Assembly (NCBI RefSeq): GCF_000337695.1
Contig: NZ_AOIA01000161.1
Location: forward strand, 1-50,061
DNA: 50,061 nucleotides
Direction: 5' to 3'
DNA from: Natronococcus jeotgali DSM 18795
Lineage (GTDB): Archaea; Halobacteriota; Halobacteria; Halobacteriales; Natrialbaceae
Part shown: positions 16,919-24,205 of the stretch, in pieces
Layout: the number at the start of each line of letters is the position of its first letter
How positions within the stretch are numbered: the first letter of the stretch is position 1
The notes under the pieces: model-generated
The model's database searches: none
Seen by the model: only the letters and a program-made list of their open reading frames with translations
Told to the model about the DNA's origin: nothing
Made by a program: the position numbers and the translations under genes

Positions 16919-17241
16919 GCACGACGGCAATCGTCGCCGGCCCCGACGAGGACGGCATCGGCGACGCCCTCGAGGCGGAGGGCGTCGACGTCGCCCGGGT
17001 CGGGGGCGTGCTCTCGCGGCCGACCCTCGAGGAGGCGGGCGCCCTCGAGGCGGACCTGTACGTCCTCACCGACGTCGACCAGGCGACGACGATCCCGATC
17101 GTCTGCGACCTCAACGACGACATCCGCACCGTCGCCTACGGCGAACGAACCGTCCCGGAGTTCGTCCGGGGCCAGCTCGATCTGGCGATCGACCCGCAGC
17201 TGATGGACGCGGCGCTGGTCGCCGAGGAGCTGGTCGACTGA
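16915..17241 (+). CDS. small haloarchaeal protein of the pyrG-guaAb operon (DUF7126-like)
   Basis: This 108-residue acidic protein has the look of half a Rossmann fold: [23 protein letters not shown] forms a first beta-alpha-beta unit (written here in outline), [20 protein letters not shown] a second, and a TrkA-N-like alternation continues. It carries no nucleotide-binding glycine motif of the full type. In some haloarchaeal genomes such genes are labelled CTP synthetase, which this is not; I recall the family as DUF7126 but am not certain. Its coupling to guaAb by an ATGA overlap suggests a role tied to GMP or CTP synthesis, perhaps as a regulatory subunit. Confidence 0.75.
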   Translation: MSTTAIVAGPDEDGIGDALEAEGVDVARVGGVLSRPTLEEAGALEADLYVLTDVDQATTIPIVCDLNDDIRTVAYGERTVPEFVRGQLDLAIDPQLMDAALVAEELVD

Positions 17242-17353
17242 CCGTTCGCGCAGCCGAATCGAACGGGACCGTTCCCGTAACGACCGCTTACTCGCCCGCG
17301 GCCGCTGTAAACGGTCTCCCGGACGATTCCGCGCGGATGAACTCGAGTTAAGC

Positions 17354-17612
17354 CTGCGGGAACTGGCCGTAAGACGGCTATACCGACTCCCCCGTTCAAG
17401 TGGTTCCCGCCGGTACGAACGGACGGAGGTCGACGGGAGACCCCACCAAGTGGCACCGATCTGCCAACCCCGTGACTTCCAGCAACCCCACCACAGCACC
17501 CTTCCCCCACATTGCCATACCGTTATCCGCTTGATGGGTGAGGCGGGCTCCCTGCACCGGCCCGCGTCACCGTCGCGTTGCTTTCGGGACACCCACCGTG
17601 TCCCGGTATGGC
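17354..17612. ncRNA. candidate structured RNA between the guaAb operon and the cyclo-ligase gene
   Basis: The 381-base gap 17242-17622 has no credible gene but several strong inverted repeats. GCCATACCG (17514-17522) pairs perfectly with CGGTATGGC (17604-17612) and encloses two hairpins: GGTGA.GCGGGC/GCCCGC.TCACC (17537-17571, one G/G mismatch) and GGGACAC-CCACC-GTGTCCC (17586-17604, sharing one base with the closing stem). That is a three-way junction. Further left are TGGCA/TGCCA (17451-17466) and an outer stem GCGGGAAC/GTTCCCGC (17357-17364, 17403-17410) enclosing GGCCGT-AAG-ACGGCT. Strand is unclear: a CTATACC element at about 17379 could start a plus-strand RNA, and on the minus strand it would be the 3' region of the cyclo-ligase mRNA. 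It does not match 5S, SRP or RNase P RNA by eye. Confidence 0.4.
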
Positions 17613-17622
17613 TCTCTCGACG

Positions 17623-18363
17623 CTACTCCTCGAGCCGAGCGTCTCGCAGCCGTTTCAGTACCGGAATCTCCGCGAGCCGTTCCTCCGAGAGCAGCTCCCA
17701 GTCGATCCCCTCGGGTTGCGAGCCGTCCTCGGGTCGGCGGACCGTTTCGGGCGTGACCACCAGGTCCATCGAGACGTCGTGGTCGCCGGCCGAGATCCCC
17801 TCCTCGAGCAGCTGTCGGTCGTGGATCGTCGTCGCGACGGTCGTCGATTCGTCGACGAGTCCGAGCTCCCGGAGGACGGCGTACTCGAGGTCGCTGTACC
17901 CCTCGCCCTTGCCGATCCGATCGCCCGTTTCCGTGACGGCGACGCTGCCCGAGACGATCAGGTCGATCTCCTCGACGGCCTCCGGGCCGACCTGCTCGCC
18001 GTGCTCCGCGGAGCCCGAGACCGTCGTCGCCGCGTCGTAGTCCTCGAGGACGTCGGGGTCGAGTTTCAGGAAACACCGCTCCTCGCGCAGGCGCGGGACG
18101 GCCATGTAGACGGTCTTGCCCTCGCGCAGGGCGCGTCGCCGAACCGGGAGCTGGGGCGCGTCGGGGTTGGCCTTGATCGCCTCGGCCGCCGCCCACTCGG
18201 GCTGGTCGGCGAGTCGGTCGGCGGCCTCGTCGGCCCCGGCGAAGTTCGGAATCCGACCGTGGGGCGGGAACGGGAACCGGGCGACGCCGCCGTCCTCGAG
18301 GTCGTCCCAGATCCGCTCACGGATCGCCCCCTTCTCGCCGTCGGCGCCGTCACTCGTCGGCAT
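17623..18363 (-). CDS. 5-formyltetrahydrofolate cyclo-ligase family protein
   Basis: This 246-residue protein resembles the MTHFS family, which turns 5-formyl-THF into 5,10-methenyl-THF with ATP. It has the N-terminal basic/acidic segment with IRERIWDDLE, the VRRRALREGKTVYMAVPRL stretch (in outline), and the diagnostic GKGEGYSDLEYAVL motif (about 150-163), which resembles the ATP-binding GxGxGYYD loop of the family. It is longer than bacterial MTHFS and may have another substrate. The preceding gene, moaB, overlaps its start by 14 bases, so the two form an operon. In haloarchaea, which use folates, the enzyme would serve one-carbon metabolism together with the glycine cleavage system further on. 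Confidence 0.8.
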   Translation of the reverse strand: MPTSDGADGEKGAIRERIWDDLEDGGVARFPFPPHGRIPNFAGADEAADRLADQPEWAAAEAIKANPDAPQLPVRRRALREGKTVYMAVPRLREERCFLKLDPDVLEDYDAATTVSGSAEHGEQVGPEAVEEIDLIVSGSVAVTETGDRIGKGEGYSDLEYAVLRELGLVDESTTVATTIHDRQLLEEGISAGDHDVSMDLVVTPETVRRPEDGSQPEGIDWELLSEERLAEIPVLKRLRDARLEE

Positions 18364-18922
18364 CGGTTTCCTCCGGTCCGACGGCGTCCGGTTCGGGTTC
18401 CGAGGACGCCTCCTCGTCCCCGCGAGCGAGCGTGACGAGCTGGCGCGCCTCCGGGAGGACGAGCTCCTCGAGGCCGAGCCGGACCGCGTCCCGGCTGGGC
18501 GGGAGACAGAACACCGGCACCTCGTCGGCGATGCCCGCGAAACACCGCGCGGCGACGACCTGGGTCCCGAACTCCCGGTAGGCCAGCGTCGTGAACAGTT
18601 CGCTGAACGCGGTGAGGTGCTTCTCGACCAGCGGCTCGACGGCCTCGGGCGTCACGTCCGCGGGTTCGACGCTTGTCCCGCCGCTCGTGACGATCAGGTC
18701 GACGTCGTCGCGGTCGACGAGCCGGGAGACGACCGACTGGATCGTGTCGTAGTCCTTGTTGACGTGTTCCCGCATAGCGACCTCGCAGTCGCTTCCCTCG
18801 AAGTAGGTGGCGATCTCCTCTCCGCCCGCGCCGGTGGCGTCGGGGCGGTTCGTCGCGACGGTGACGAGGCCGACGCCGACCGGACTGCCGATCGGGTCGG
18901 TCCCGTTCTCCGATTCGGTCAT
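18350..18922 (-). CDS. moaB: MoaB/MogA-family molybdenum cofactor biosynthesis protein
   Basis: This 190-residue protein has the MoaB/Mog fold that adenylates molybdopterin before metal insertion. Key pieces are VGLVTVATNR at the N-terminus, DDVDLIVTSGGTSVEPADVTPEAVEPL (the TSGGT(S/G) substrate loop and the DVTPEA helix, in outline), and a late IADEVPVFCLPPSRDAV, which matches the PGS/P loop. The C-terminal 25 residues are an acidic, low-complexity tail. ATG 18922 is used; an in-frame extension upstream lacks homology. The cyclo-ligase-like gene starts within its last 14 bases. Confidence 0.85.
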   Translation of the reverse strand: MTESENGTDPIGSPVGVGLVTVATNRPDATGAGGEEIATYFEGSDCEVAMREHVNKDYDTIQSVVSRLVDRDDVDLIVTSGGTSVEPADVTPEAVEPLVEKHLTAFSELFTTLAYREFGTQVVAARCFAGIADEVPVFCLPPSRDAVRLGLEELVLPEARQLVTLARGDEEASSEPEPDAVGPEETDADE

Positions 18923-19021
18923 GCGTCCCGTTCGGCCGGGAGCGGGTAAAGCGCTCGCAAACGGGCGCGTTCGTTCCGCTGGCCTAACTGTTATGCCGGT
19001 CGTTTCCGTCGGAGGTGGTGT

Positions 19022-20062
19022 ATGCAAGCGGTCAAAGTCACCGAGCACGGCGACACCGGCGTGATCGAGTACGGCGACTACCCCGATCCCGAGGTCGGCC
19101 GCGACGAGGTGCTGGTCGACGTGAAGGCGGGCGCGTTGAACCACCTCGACGTCTGGGTTCGCCGCGGGCTACCGACGCTCGACCTCGAGATGCCCCACGT
19201 GCCGGGGAGTGACATGGCGGGCGTCGTCGAAACGGTCGGCGAGGACGTCACCCGGTTCGAGCCGGGCGACCGCGTCGCGCTCACCGCCGGCGTCAACTGC
19301 GGCAACTGCGAGTTCTGTCGAGACGGCGATCCGACGCTGTGTGTCAACTTCCACCTGATCGGCGAGCACGTCACCGGGGTCCACTCCGAGTACGCCGCCG
19401 TCCCCGAGGACAACCTCATTCCGGTGCCGGAGGGCGTCGACTGGGTCACCGCCGGCTCGACCTCGCTGGTCTTCCAGACGGCCTGGCGGCTGCTGATCGA
19501 CCGCGCCGACATCGAGGCCGGCGAGAAGGTCCTCGTACTGGGCGCCAGCGGCGGCGTCGGTCACGCGGCCGTCCAGATCGCCGACTACACGGGCGCGGAG
19601 GTGTACGCCACCGGCAGCACGGACGAGAAGCTCCGCCACGCCCGCGAGCTCGGGGCAGACCACGTCGTCAACTACGAACGACAGAACTTCGCGGAGTGGG
19701 TCCGCAGCGAGACGGGCAACCGCGGCGTCGACGTCGTCGTCGACTACATCGGCGCGGGCACCTGGCGCGACTCGATCAAGAGCCTCGCGAAGAACGGCCG
19801 GCTGGTGACCTGCGGCGGCACCGCGGGCGGGAACCCCGAGACGGACATCCCGCGGATCTTCTGGAACCAGCTGCAGATCATCGGCTCGACGATGGGAACG
19901 CCGGGTCAGGTCGACGACGTGATGGAACTGGTCTGGGACGGCACCTTCGAGCCCGCGATTCGCGAGGTGCTCCCGATGAGCGAGACCGCCCGCGCCCACG
20001 AGATCATCGAGTCCCGGGAGGGGTTCGGCAAGGTCGTCGTCCGCCCCGACAGCGAGCTCTGA
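19022..20062 (+). CDS. zinc-containing MDR-family oxidoreductase (quinone oxidoreductase/alcohol dehydrogenase-like)
   Basis: This 346-residue medium-chain dehydrogenase/reductase has the NAD(P)-binding motif VLGASGGVGHAAVQIA in the middle. The four structural-zinc cysteines are intact (C93, C96, C99, C107 in VNCGNCEFCRDGDPTLC). However, the position of the first catalytic-zinc ligand, normally Cys in the 'C-H-x-D' motif, is N40 (GALNHLDVW). The protein therefore probably uses structural zinc only, and reduces enones or quinones rather than oxidising alcohols. The substrate is unknown. It stands alone, divergent from moaB. Confidence 0.85.
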   Translation: MQAVKVTEHGDTGVIEYGDYPDPEVGRDEVLVDVKAGALNHLDVWVRRGLPTLDLEMPHVPGSDMAGVVETVGEDVTRFEPGDRVALTAGVNCGNCEFCRDGDPTLCVNFHLIGEHVTGVHSEYAAVPEDNLIPVPEGVDWVTAGSTSLVFQTAWRLLIDRADIEAGEKVLVLGASGGVGHAAVQIADYTGAEVYATGSTDEKLRHARELGADHVVNYERQNFAEWVRSETGNRGVDVVVDYIGAGTWRDSIKSLAKNGRLVTCGGTAGGNPETDIPRIFWNQLQIIGSTMGTPGQVDDVMELVWDGTFEPAIREVLPMSETARAHEIIESREGFGKVVVRPDSEL

Positions 20063-20126
20063 CGGTCCGGAAGCGCCGCCCCCGCGAACCGTGACTGCTT
20101 TGGCGGTCGCCTCGAAACGTTCGACT

Positions 20127-20435
20127 GTGACCTCGAGCGACGACGGCGGCTACGTTCACGACCCCTCGAGCTTCGACGACGAGAGCGAACGCCGGGAGGG
20201 GAGCGACGGCGCCGACTGGGTCGACGACCCCGCCCACCCCGAGGCGTCCGACCGCGAGTTCGACTGGCGCGGCTGGACGCTGGTCGCCGTCGTTCTCTTC
20301 GCCTTTATCGTCTCGCCGGGGATCATCCTGCTGTGGCCCCCGGCCACCGACTACCTGTTCGCGCTGATCGCGCTGCCGCTGGCTCCGGCCATTTTGCTCG
20401 CCGTGACGGCCGTCTGGGCGACGACCCGGCCCTGA
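20127..20435 (+). CDS. small two-helix membrane protein
   Basis: This protein of about 102 residues has an acidic, disordered N-terminus (SSFDDESERREGSDGADW) and two hydrophobic segments (about 50-72 and 78-98) separated by PPATDY. It is a conserved-looking haloarchaeal type without a known function. GTG 20127 is chosen because the 12 residues before it (from GTG 20091) are basic and unlike the rest, but either start is possible. Confidence 0.55.
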   Translation: MTSSDDGGYVHDPSSFDDESERREGSDGADWVDDPAHPEASDREFDWRGWTLVAVVLFAFIVSPGIILLWPPATDYLFALIALPLAPAILLAVTAVWATTRP

Positions 20436-20581
20436 CTCGAGGCGTCGACGATCCCGATCGCGTTTCTCTTCCCGTCGCACCCGCCACTTTCTCCGAGTTG
20501 CAACTATCGTCGAATCTTATGGTTACCCCATTGATGTTAGCTCGAATATAGTAAAGCTTCAGTAGCGATCGATGGGGAACT

Positions 20582-21109
20582 ATGGTACGCGATACCCGAC
20601 GATCGTTCGTCCGCAACGCAGCAACCCTCGCCTTCGGGGGCGCCGCGCTCGGCGCCGCCGGTACGAGCGGAGCCGCCGCGGCCGACTCCGACTACGAGGC
20701 CGCCGTCGAGGCGGCGATCCACGACCGGGTCAACGCCGTTCGCGCCGAGCGCGGGCTCGAGGCGCTCTCCGCTCGCGAGGACCTCGCGACGGTCGCGGAC
20801 TCCCACAGCCGGGACATGGCCGAGCGGGGGTACCTCTCGCACACCTCCCCGGAGGGCGAGACGATGACCGATCGGTACGACCGATTCGACGTCGACTGCC
20901 GTGGATGGGCCGAGAACATCCTGTACAACTACGCGAGCGACGAGTCCCCGACCGCGGCCGCGCGGCGAAGCGTCGACCAGTGGATGGAAAGCAGCGGCCA
21001 CCGACGGAACATCCTCTCGACGTCCTGGACCGCCGAGGGGATCGGCGCAGCCGTCGCCGACGACGGGCGGCTGTACGTGACCCAGAACTTCGGCGTGGAC
21101 TGCCGCTAA
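20582..21109 (+). CDS. Tat-exported CAP (SCP/PR1) domain protein
   Basis: This 175-residue secreted protein starts with a twin-arginine signal (TRRSFVRNAATLAFGG, cleavage probably after AAAA at about 34). The rest is a CAP domain: VNAVRAERGLEALSAREDLATVADSHSRDMAERGYLSH, in which the His and Glu of the CAP cavity appear (H in DSHSRDMA, E in GWAENILYNY), and the later HRRNILS and GIGAAVADDGRLYVTQNFG motifs close the fold (in outline). CAP proteins outside eukaryotes are common but mostly uncharacterised; binding of lipids or polysaccharides is a guess. An AT-rich promoter region lies at 20500-20555. Confidence 0.88.
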   Translation: MVRDTRRSFVRNAATLAFGGAALGAAGTSGAAAADSDYEAAVEAAIHDRVNAVRAERGLEALSAREDLATVADSHSRDMAERGYLSHTSPEGETMTDRYDRFDVDCRGWAENILYNYASDESPTAAARRSVDQWMESSGHRRNILSTSWTAEGIGAAVADDGRLYVTQNFGVDCR

Positions 21110-21285
21110 ACCGCCCCGGTTCGGCCCGCGCGGCCGAGCGCCCGATTCCGACGACCGGGGCCTCCGGGGGCGTTGCGCTCGAGGCGGACCCGGTCGACTA
21201 GGCCGCAGCTAACCCGCGTTCGGCCGTCCGAACGCGGTTGGGCCGATCGTAACGCCGCTTCGAAAATCGAAACTGTCCGTCGCCG

Positions 21286-21852
21286 CTACTCCGAGCGCAC
21301 GTCCCGACGCATCGCGATCTCGAACCACGGGCAGAGACGAAGCTGGCGGTACCACTCGGGACGGGAGTGGAGCCGCTCGTAGGGAACCCACATCAGGCCC
21401 GCGACCTCCTCCTCGTCGGGCTCGAGCGTGCGGTCCGACAGGGTCAGCTGCAACACGGCACAGACCTCGTGTTCGACGCCCGCGTTCTCGAAGTAGCGCT
21501 TGTACTCGAAGCGGTCGGTTACCCGCAGGTCGTCGTACTGGTCGGGGGTGACGCCGAGTTCCTCCTCGAGGCGCTGGCGGGTCGCCTCCTCCTGGCTCTG
21601 GCCCTGCACGGGGTGGGAGGCGACGGTGCCGTCCCAGTGGGTCCCCCAGAGGCGCTTGTCGGGGGCGCGCTGGGCCAGCAGGACGTTGTCCTCCTGATCG
21701 AAGACCATCGAGGTGAACGCCCGGTGGCGGATCCCGTCGCCGGTGTGGGCCTCGAGGCGGTTGACGAGCTCGAGTTCGGCGTCGTCCTCGTCGACGGCGA
21801 TGACGTCCTGTCGTGCGTTTTTGTGGGGGTCCTCGTCCCGTGACGTACTCAT
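21286..21852 (-). CDS. idi: Nudix protein annotated as isopentenyl-diphosphate delta-isomerase, catalytic Cys missing
   Basis: This 188-residue protein aligns with type I IPP isomerase, which interconverts IPP and DMAPP for archaeal lipids and carotenoids. Retained are the WDGTVASHPVQGQSQEEATRQRLEEELGV region (in outline, with the Nudix-like helix), the second-site motif VEHEVCAV (E127, E129; E129 matches E116 of the E. coli enzyme), and the late W176 of CPWFE. But where the E. coli enzyme has the catalytic C67 (VCGHP) this one has A78 (VASHP). It may therefore be a Nudix hydrolase or a mechanistically different isomerase. Start ATG 21852 gives the normal N-terminus. Confidence 0.75.
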   Translation of the reverse strand: MSTSRDEDPHKNARQDVIAVDEDDAELELVNRLEAHTGDGIRHRAFTSMVFDQEDNVLLAQRAPDKRLWGTHWDGTVASHPVQGQSQEEATRQRLEEELGVTPDQYDDLRVTDRFEYKRYFENAGVEHEVCAVLQLTLSDRTLEPDEEEVAGLMWVPYERLHSRPEWYRQLRLCPWFEIAMRRDVRSE

Positions 21853-21920
21853 ACCCGCACAATCACAGCGGGTCTTGAAACCAGTATCGGCTCCGATCGG
21901 GACGCGCCGTCGCGGCGGTA

Positions 21921-22868
21921 TCAGGCGCCGAACGGCCACCGATCGTCGTCGTCCGGATTCGGACGGTAGCCATCTCCCACGGCGATCGTCAGCGCCGCGG
22001 ACTCCGTCTCGAGGTCGAGGGTTTCGGTCTCGAGCATCTCGCCGTCGAGGCTGTACTCGACCGAGTCCCGCAGGCTCTCGATCGTGAGCGAGGGGGTCCG
22101 CCGCCGGACGACGTGGGCGTTTCCGCGGTCGAACAGCCGCTCGAGGGCGGTTTCGCCGAGCAGGTCGAGCGCGCCGGCGTCCTCGACGATGGTGACTTCG
22201 AAGAGCCCGTCCTCGACGTCGGCCTGGGCGGTCCGCGTCCCCGAGAATCGGCGGCAGTTCCCCACCAGGACGAACATCGCCTCGCCGGTCCAGGACTCGG
22301 CGACCTCGCCGCTCGGTCCCTGGGCGGTCTCCACCCGCAGGGGAAGCGATTCGAACGACCGAACGGTCTCGATCCCGTTCATGACGTACGCGAGGACGCC
22401 GAACTCCGCTTTCCCCTCCGCGGAGGTCTCGCTGCTGGCCTCGGCGGTGATCCCGCCGACGCAGGAGTTGACGAACGTTCGGTCGTTCGCGGTCCCCAGA
22501 TCGATCGTCCGCCGTCGCCCGTTCTCGATCACGTCGAAGGCGTGCTCGATCCCCTCGAGGCCGATGTTCGACGCGAAGTTGTTGCCCGTCCCCGCCGGTA
22601 CGACGGCGACGGTCGTCGTCTCGAGTCCGTCGGCGCTCGCGAGCCCGTCGACGACTTCGTTGACGGTTCCGTCCCCGCCGGCGGCTGCGACGAGGTCGGC
22701 CTCCTCGGCCGCCTCGCGCGCGAGCCGCTGCCCGTCGCCGGCCGCCTCGGTTTTTCGCACGTCGAACCCGCGTTCGGTCGCTAGCTCGACGACGTCCTCG
22801 ACGTGATCCTCGCTACCGCTGACGGGGTTGAGAACGAGCACCCGTTCGGTCGCGTCGTCCACGTGCAT
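21921..22868 (-). CDS. diacylglycerol kinase-family lipid kinase
   Basis: This 315-residue protein belongs to the YegS/DagK-type lipid kinases. The N-terminal catalytic domain shows VLVLNPVSG (nucleotide-binding start), AAGGDGTVNEVVDGL (the GGDGT loop), and VVPAGTGNNFASNIG. The C-terminal beta-sandwich domain ends with the DGE motif in SLDGEMLETE. Haloarchaeal members may phosphorylate archaeol-type lipids or other membrane diols, but the substrate is unproven. ATG 22868 is the natural start; it is divergent from the PHP gene with 54 bases between. Confidence 0.88.
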   Translation of the reverse strand: MHVDDATERVLVLNPVSGSEDHVEDVVELATERGFDVRKTEAAGDGQRLAREAAEEADLVAAAGGDGTVNEVVDGLASADGLETTTVAVVPAGTGNNFASNIGLEGIEHAFDVIENGRRRTIDLGTANDRTFVNSCVGGITAEASSETSAEGKAEFGVLAYVMNGIETVRSFESLPLRVETAQGPSGEVAESWTGEAMFVLVGNCRRFSGTRTAQADVEDGLFEVTIVEDAGALDLLGETALERLFDRGNAHVVRRRTPSLTIESLRDSVEYSLDGEMLETETLDLETESAALTIAVGDGYRPNPDDDDRWPFGA

Positions 22869-22922
22869 GCGACGAGATATGCCGGGCGTGCGCAAAAGAG
22901 GCCCCCCGGCGTATGCACTCGT

Positions 22923-23693
22923 ATGTACGCCGTAGACCTGCACGCGCACACGCGGTTCTTCCACGGTCGTCGGGAGCTGGGCGATCGGTTCGATCCGCTG
23001 GGTGTTCGACTGCTCGCTCGAGCCGCCCGATACCGCGGTCTCGACGGGGTCGCGACGACGAACCACGACTACTACACCCGGTTGAATCCGCCCGCCGACG
23101 TCGCGACGCTGCCGGGGATCGAGATCACGACCGACCGCGGTCACGTCCTGGTCGTCGGTCCCGATCCCCCCGCCGAGACCGAGCCCGGCGAGCTCACGCC
23201 GGGGGAGGCGGTGGAACTGGCCCACGACCGGGGCTGCGCGGCGATCGTCGCCCACCCGTTTCGCAACAGCACGGTCCGCGAGGTCGAGGACGTTCCCTTC
23301 GACGCGATCGAGGTCAACGGCAAACACCCGCGCTCGCGCCCGCTCGTCGAGCGGCTGGCCGAGGACCGGGGGCTGCCGCTGGTCGGCGGGAGCGACGCGC
23401 ACTACCCCTTCGAGGTCGGCCGGGCCCACACCGTCGTCGACGCAAACCGGCTCACCCCGGAGGCGGTCGCCGACGCGATCCGCGACGGGCGCGTCGAGGC
23501 ACGGGTCTCGCGATCGCCGCTGGATCGGCTGCTCAGGCGAGGGTATCGAGCGATCCACCGCCAGAAGCGGGTGATCGACGCGATCGAATCGCCGACGCCC
23601 GGCGTCGGCGAGCCCCCCGGCGAGGACGGCGACGAGGGAACGGACCCGGTTCGAACCGACGGCTCGAGCGACCCTCGAGACGGCCCCGACTAA
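22923..23693 (+). CDS. PHP-domain metal-dependent phosphoesterase
   Basis: This 256-residue protein carries the four PHP motifs: DLHAHTRFFH (metal ligands at the N-terminus), ATTNHDYY, LPGIEITTDRGH, IVAHPFRN and GGSDAHYPFEVGRAH near 155-170. The domain resembles the RNase AM/YciV type, which acts on nucleotides or RNA 5' ends. The last 45 residues are acidic and low-complexity. The substrate is not known. The stop overlaps that of the convergent Lrp gene (CTAA, 23690-23693). Confidence 0.85.
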   Translation: MYAVDLHAHTRFFHGRRELGDRFDPLGVRLLARAARYRGLDGVATTNHDYYTRLNPPADVATLPGIEITTDRGHVLVVGPDPPAETEPGELTPGEAVELAHDRGCAAIVAHPFRNSTVREVEDVPFDAIEVNGKHPRSRPLVERLAEDRGLPLVGGSDAHYPFEVGRAHTVVDANRLTPEAVADAIRDGRVEARVSRSPLDRLLRRGYRAIHRQKRVIDAIESPTPGVGEPPGEDGDEGTDPVRTDGSSDPRDGPD

Positions 23694-24103
23694 CCGAGCT
23701 GTTCGTCCAGGATCAGCCGCGTCTGGGTGCTGACGACCTCGTCCTGGTCGCGGGCCTTCGTGATGAGGTCGTTGACGCCGCGGGTGTCGGCCGCGTCGAC
23801 GACGAGGACGATGTCCTGCTCGCCCGAGACCATCCAGACGAAGTCGACCTCCTCCCACTCGGCCATCCGCTCGGAGACGGCCTTGGTGTCGACGTCGACG
23901 GCGACGCTGACCTCGATCATCGCCTTCACGTTGCCCGTGTGCGTCGAGATCGTAAAGCGCTCGATCACCCCCTCGTCCATCATCCGCTCGACGCGGTTTC
24001 GCACCGTTCCCTCGCTCGTTCCCACCTCGTCGGCGATTTCGGTGTACGGCGTGCGGGCGTCCCGCCGCAGCGTGTCGAGGATCTCTCGGTCCAGCTCGTC
24101 CAT
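23690..24103 (-). CDS. Lrp/AsnC-family transcriptional regulator
   Basis: This 137-residue protein has the standard two-domain plan: an N-terminal winged HTH (LDREILDTLRRDARTPYTEIADEVG, in outline, with recognition helix SEGTVRNRVERMMDEGV) and a C-terminal ligand-binding RAM domain with the hydrophobic strand VSVAVDVDTKAV and a VDFVWMVSGEQDIVLVVDA stretch. It is divergent from carA, and the gap contains two TTCGTAA-type operators, one of them a perfect palindrome next to its own promoter. This suggests that it regulates both itself and carA. The ligand may be an amino acid. Confidence 0.92.
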   Translation of the reverse strand: MDELDREILDTLRRDARTPYTEIADEVGTSEGTVRNRVERMMDEGVIERFTISTHTGNVKAMIEVSVAVDVDTKAVSERMAEWEEVDFVWMVSGEQDIVLVVDAADTRGVNDLITKARDQDEVVSTQTRLILDEQLG

Positions 24104-24138
24104 GAGATGCGTCGCTACGGGCGACCCGCACTTACCGA

Positions 24139-24153
24139 TTACGAAATTCGTAA
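24139..24153 (+). promoter_or_regulatory. Lrp-type operator, perfect palindrome
   Basis: TTACGAA-A-TTCGTAA is a perfect 7-1-7 inverted repeat between the divergent lrp and carA genes. It sits just upstream of the lrp TATA-like element (about 24128-24135, minus strand) and about 20 bases upstream of the carA TATA element. It is a candidate site for the adjacent Lrp regulator. Confidence 0.6.
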
Positions 24154-24171
24154 CTGAGTTTCGAAGGCAAC

Positions 24172-24178
24172 ACTTATG
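24172..24178 (+). promoter_or_regulatory. TATA box of carA
   Basis: ACTTATG is centred 30 bases before the carA ATG at 24205. Confidence 0.45.
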
Positions 24179-24190
24179 CCCGGCTATCCA

Positions 24191-24205
24191 ATACGTAGTT
24201 CGTAA
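24191..24205 (+). promoter_or_regulatory. second, imperfect Lrp-type operator overlapping the carA start
   Basis: ATACGTA-G-TTCGTAA has the same 7-1-7 plan as the site at 24139 with an identical right half TTCGTAA and a left half matching at five of seven bases. Its last base is the A of the carA ATG, so a bound protein would cover the transcription start and translation start. Confidence 0.5.

Noticed and set aside
17440-17520. G-quadruplex on the minus strand (GGGGG, GGG, GGGG runs).
   Set aside because: The loops of about nine and fourteen bases are long, and the run lengths are uneven; in a GC-rich genome this is weak.
17242-17622. 5S rRNA, SRP RNA, RNase P RNA or a tRNA in this gap.
   Set aside because: None of the conserved words (GGAAGGAAGCAGCC of SRP, GGAAAGTC of RNase P, T-loop GGTTCRA) was found on either strand, so I call it only an unknown structured region.
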